From assembly GCA_031292035.1 (NCBI GenBank), contig JARLHX010000179.1, positions 62,001 through 126,000 on the forward strand: 64,000 bases of DNA. The letters are read 5' to 3'. A program made the position numbers and the translations under genes. Shown here one piece after another: positions 62,171 to 64,000 of this stretch (position 1 is the stretch's first letter; every line of letters begins with the position of its first letter). This DNA is from Negativicutes bacterium (GTDB lineage: Bacteria; Bacillota_C; Negativicutes; Sporomusales_B; JARLHX01). The notes beneath the pieces were generated by a model. It worked only from the letters and a program-made list of their open reading frames with translations. It searched no databases and was not told the origin of the DNA.

Positions 62171-62205
62171 TCCAATCAAATTCCAAGAAAGTTTGACTAT
62201 ACTTA
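62171..62205 (+). promoter_or_regulatory. shared promoter/operator element, right-facing copy
   Basis: TCCAATCAAATTCCAAGAA-GTTTGACTATA ahead of the regulator at 62266 matches TCCAATCAGATTCTAAGAA-GTTTTCACTATA at 63821-63853 (minus strand) ahead of the paralogous regulator. A second shared box, GTGTCACACGCAAAG / GTGACACACAAAG, precedes both ribosome binding sites. Confidence 0.5.
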
Positions 62206-62265
62206 AAATGGGGCATGGAAGAAAATAAATAACAGGGATGTGTCACACGCAAAGGAATTTTCTCA

Positions 62266-62940
62266 ATGAAATTACTGTTAGTGGAAAACGAAACAAAACT
62301 GGTTGACGCCCTGTCCCATCTGCTGAAGAAAAACGGCTTTGTCGTGGACAGCGCTACCGACGGAGAGACCGGCCTCGAAATGGCCACCAGCGGCGTCTAT
62401 GACATTATTGTCTTGGACCGGATGCTGCCCAATCGTGACGGCCTATTTCTCTTGAAGGAGTATCGCAGCCTGGGATTTGATACTCCGGTTCTGTTTCTGA
62501 CGGCAAAAGATTCGCCTGAAGATCGGGTAGAGGGCTTGGATGCAGGTGCCGACGACTACTTGGTGAAGCCTTTTTGCACCGAGGAGCTGCTTGCCAGATT
62601 ACGTGCTTTGGCCCGGCGAAAAACCAAGAGTCTCGTTGAGACGACTATTTCCAAAGACGGGCTTATCCTTGATCCTTTGCGATGCGAAGTGGTCAACGGA
62701 AGTGAAATCATCCATTTGAGCGTCAAGGAAGCCTCTTTATTAGAACTTTTAATGCGTAATTGCGGCCAAGTCCTAACCAAAGAGCGTATATTCGAAAAAG
62801 TTTGGGGTTATTACACTGAAATCGAAATTTCCAATGTCGATCTTTATGTCCACTATCTGCGCAAGAAACTGAAGAAGCCCTGCATCAAGACAGTCCGTGG
62901 AATTGGTTACTATTTCACGCAGGACGGCAATGTCTCATAA
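62266..62940 (+). CDS. OmpR-type response regulator, acidic-pocket variant
   Basis: A 224-residue protein: receiver domain with phosphorylation site in IIVLDRMLPNRDG near residue 51, FLTAKD and VKPF, and a winged-helix DNA-binding domain (LSVKEASLLELLMRNCGQVL, ending IKTVRGIGYYF). The acidic pocket reads VENE where VEDE is usual, so Mg binding and phosphorylation may be weakened. No histidine kinase gene is adjacent. It is about 60 per cent similar by eye to the facing gene at 63078-63749. AAAGGA precedes the ATG. Confidence 0.92.
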   Translation: MKLLLVENETKLVDALSHLLKKNGFVVDSATDGETGLEMATSGVYDIIVLDRMLPNRDGLFLLKEYRSLGFDTPVLFLTAKDSPEDRVEGLDAGADDYLVKPFCTEELLARLRALARRKTKSLVETTISKDGLILDPLRCEVVNGSEIIHLSVKEASLLELLMRNCGQVLTKERIFEKVWGYYTEIEISNVDLYVHYLRKKLKKPCIKTVRGIGYYFTQDGNVS

Positions 62941-62988
62941 TCTGTCAGCAGACTGTATTTTTCCATAGTCACTGCAATACGAAGACAA

Positions 62989-63028
62989 ACAAGCAACCCC
63001 CTTATCTCAATGGGGGTTGCTTGTTTTT
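62989..63028. terminator. bidirectional terminator between the two regulators
   Basis: AAGCAACCCCC / GGGGGTTGCTT with a 10-base loop and T-rich flank on the plus side. Confidence 0.85.
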
Positions 63029-63077
63029 GTTTCCCAAGCCGCCGGCCGGCGGCATGAAGATGGTTAGCGCCTACTAA

Positions 63078-63749
63078 TCAAACTGCCTCGTCGGCCAAAA
63101 ACTGATAGCCGATCTTTTGGATCGTTTTAATATAGCGTACCTTAAGTTTTTTACGCAAATAATGAATATATAGGTGAACATAAGAAACATAGACGCTGGA
63201 ATTTTGGCCCCAGACCCGTTCCAGAATCCGCTCGGTGGAAATGATATGACCGTTGTTGCGCATCAACAGCTCCAAAATCTGCGCTTCCAGTGTCGTCAGC
63301 GGAATGGTTTCATTGCCTCGTTTCACAAGTCCCCGCAAGGGATACAGCACCAGATCGGCAGCCGCGATGGTATTAGTTTCCACAGCCCGACTCTGCCGGC
63401 GGAGAAGAGCCCTTAGCCTAGCAATCAGCTCCTCGGTGCAAAAAGGCTTCACCAAGTAGTCGTCGGCACCTGCATCCAAGCCCTCTACCCGATCTTCAGG
63501 CGAATCTTTTGCCGTTAGGATCAGTACTGGAGTGTCAAACCCCAGGCTGCGATACTCCTTCAAGAAAAACAGGCCGTCACGATTGGGCAGCATCCGGTCC
63601 AGAACAATAATGTCGTAGACGCCAGTCGCGGCCATGTCAATTCCGGTATCCCCATCGGCGGCACGGTCCACTACAAAGCCATTTCTCTTCAGCAGATGGG
63701 ACAGCGCATCAACCAGTCTGGACTCATCTTCCACAAGCAGTAGTTTCAT
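63078..63749 (-). CDS. OmpR-type response regulator
   Basis: A 223-residue paralogue of the gene at 62266, facing it. The acidic pocket is standard (VEDES), with phosphorylation site in VLDRMLPNRDG, TAKD and VKPF, and a winged helix (LTTLEAQILELLMRNNGHII, IKTIQKIGYQF). The ATG at 63749 follows AGAGGG; the frame extends upstream through the promoter region and is not used. No kinase is adjacent. The two genes share promoter-proximal sequence, so they may cross-regulate. The remaining bases to 64000 hold only a short hairpin GGGCC / GGCCT with a T-rich tail at 63888-63917. Confidence 0.93.
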   Translation of the reverse strand: MKLLLVEDESRLVDALSHLLKRNGFVVDRAADGDTGIDMAATGVYDIIVLDRMLPNRDGLFFLKEYRSLGFDTPVLILTAKDSPEDRVEGLDAGADDYLVKPFCTEELIARLRALLRRQSRAVETNTIAAADLVLYPLRGLVKRGNETIPLTTLEAQILELLMRNNGHIISTERILERVWGQNSSVYVSYVHLYIHYLRKKLKVRYIKTIQKIGYQFLADEAV

Positions 63750-64000
63750 ACTATTTCCCTCTTTGTGTGTCACGTCCTTGTAATAAATTTCCCTTCCTGG
63801 GAATGTTTCACACAATAGATTATAGTGAAAACTTCTTAGAATCTGATTGGAAAAGAAAGGCATCGTTTTGCGAAGCTTTAGACGCGGGCCGGAAAGGCCT
63901 GCTTATTTTTTATTCCAAACGAATTCTAAGATTAGACTGCGAAAAACGGATGAAGCTGGAGCAGCCGCTACAGGAAACAGGACCCCCTCACCAGGGCCTT

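Overview
The window looks like part of the chromosome of an anaerobic, motile Firmicute, most like the Gram-negative-staining Negativicutes (Sporomusa/Pelosinus group). The signs are strong GGAGG-type ribosome binding sites, flagellin, a DUF3231-type spore-associated protein, many cyclic-di-GMP enzymes, a Ni-CO-dehydrogenase-like protein with its ferredoxin, and a sigma-54 regulator of the PrpR type. The taxonomic guess is inference. No rRNA is present; there is one intact tRNA (Arg-CCT).

Bases 1-8.3 kb hold signalling genes: the start of a membrane sensor, a soluble zinc-binding chemoreceptor, a c-di-GMP-I riboswitch with terminator ahead of a tandem-HD HD-GYP protein, a PHP phosphoesterase, a diguanylate cyclase, and a CheX / STAS / response-regulator module. 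Bases 8.3-20.8 kb are gene-poor and accessory. They contain inverted repeats, an insertion-sequence-like repeat also found 10 kb away, a phage-like HTH / ankyrin / XRE group, a truncated tRNA-Val with its terminator (a likely old integration site), a lone small siroheme reductase, a hairpin-dense stretch with a tRNA-like T-arm, decayed Y-family polymerase and DUF296 genes, a truncated hemerythrin, an HD-GYP gene and several very small membrane proteins.

Bases 20.8-40 kb are mainly housekeeping or metabolic: recD2, an EamA exporter, tRNA-Arg, a phenylacetate-CoA ligase with an ACT protein, a LarA-family racemase behind a ykkC-type riboswitch, ppk with a degenerate Ppx/HD protein, a divergent ppx with Pho-box-like repeats between them, a YtpB-type terpene synthase, a PepT-like peptidase, dinB and another HD-GYP protein.

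Bases 40.3-51.7 kb hold the most unusual unit: a tightly packed ten-gene operon read on the minus strand from a sigma-54 promoter at about 49.69 kb, next to its PrpR-type activator. In order it encodes an alcohol dehydrogenase, a ferredoxin-fused protein with a cysteine-rich partner, a PdxA2-type dehydrogenase, a CooF-like polyferredoxin, a shortened CO-dehydrogenase (CooS-like) that keeps every metal ligand, an FAD/NAD(P)H oxidoreductase, a second copy of the ferredoxin / cysteine-rich pair, and an organic-anion MFS transporter. I read it as an uncharacterised anaerobic catabolic pathway for an organic acid, coupled to a CODH-like redox module.

Bases 51.9-64 kb hold a GGDEF-EAL protein, two more MFS acid transporters, a secreted protein, a glycosyltransferase-TPR protein next to flagellin (possible flagellin glycosylation), a flagellin gene with a structured leader, and two paralogous OmpR-type regulators facing each other.
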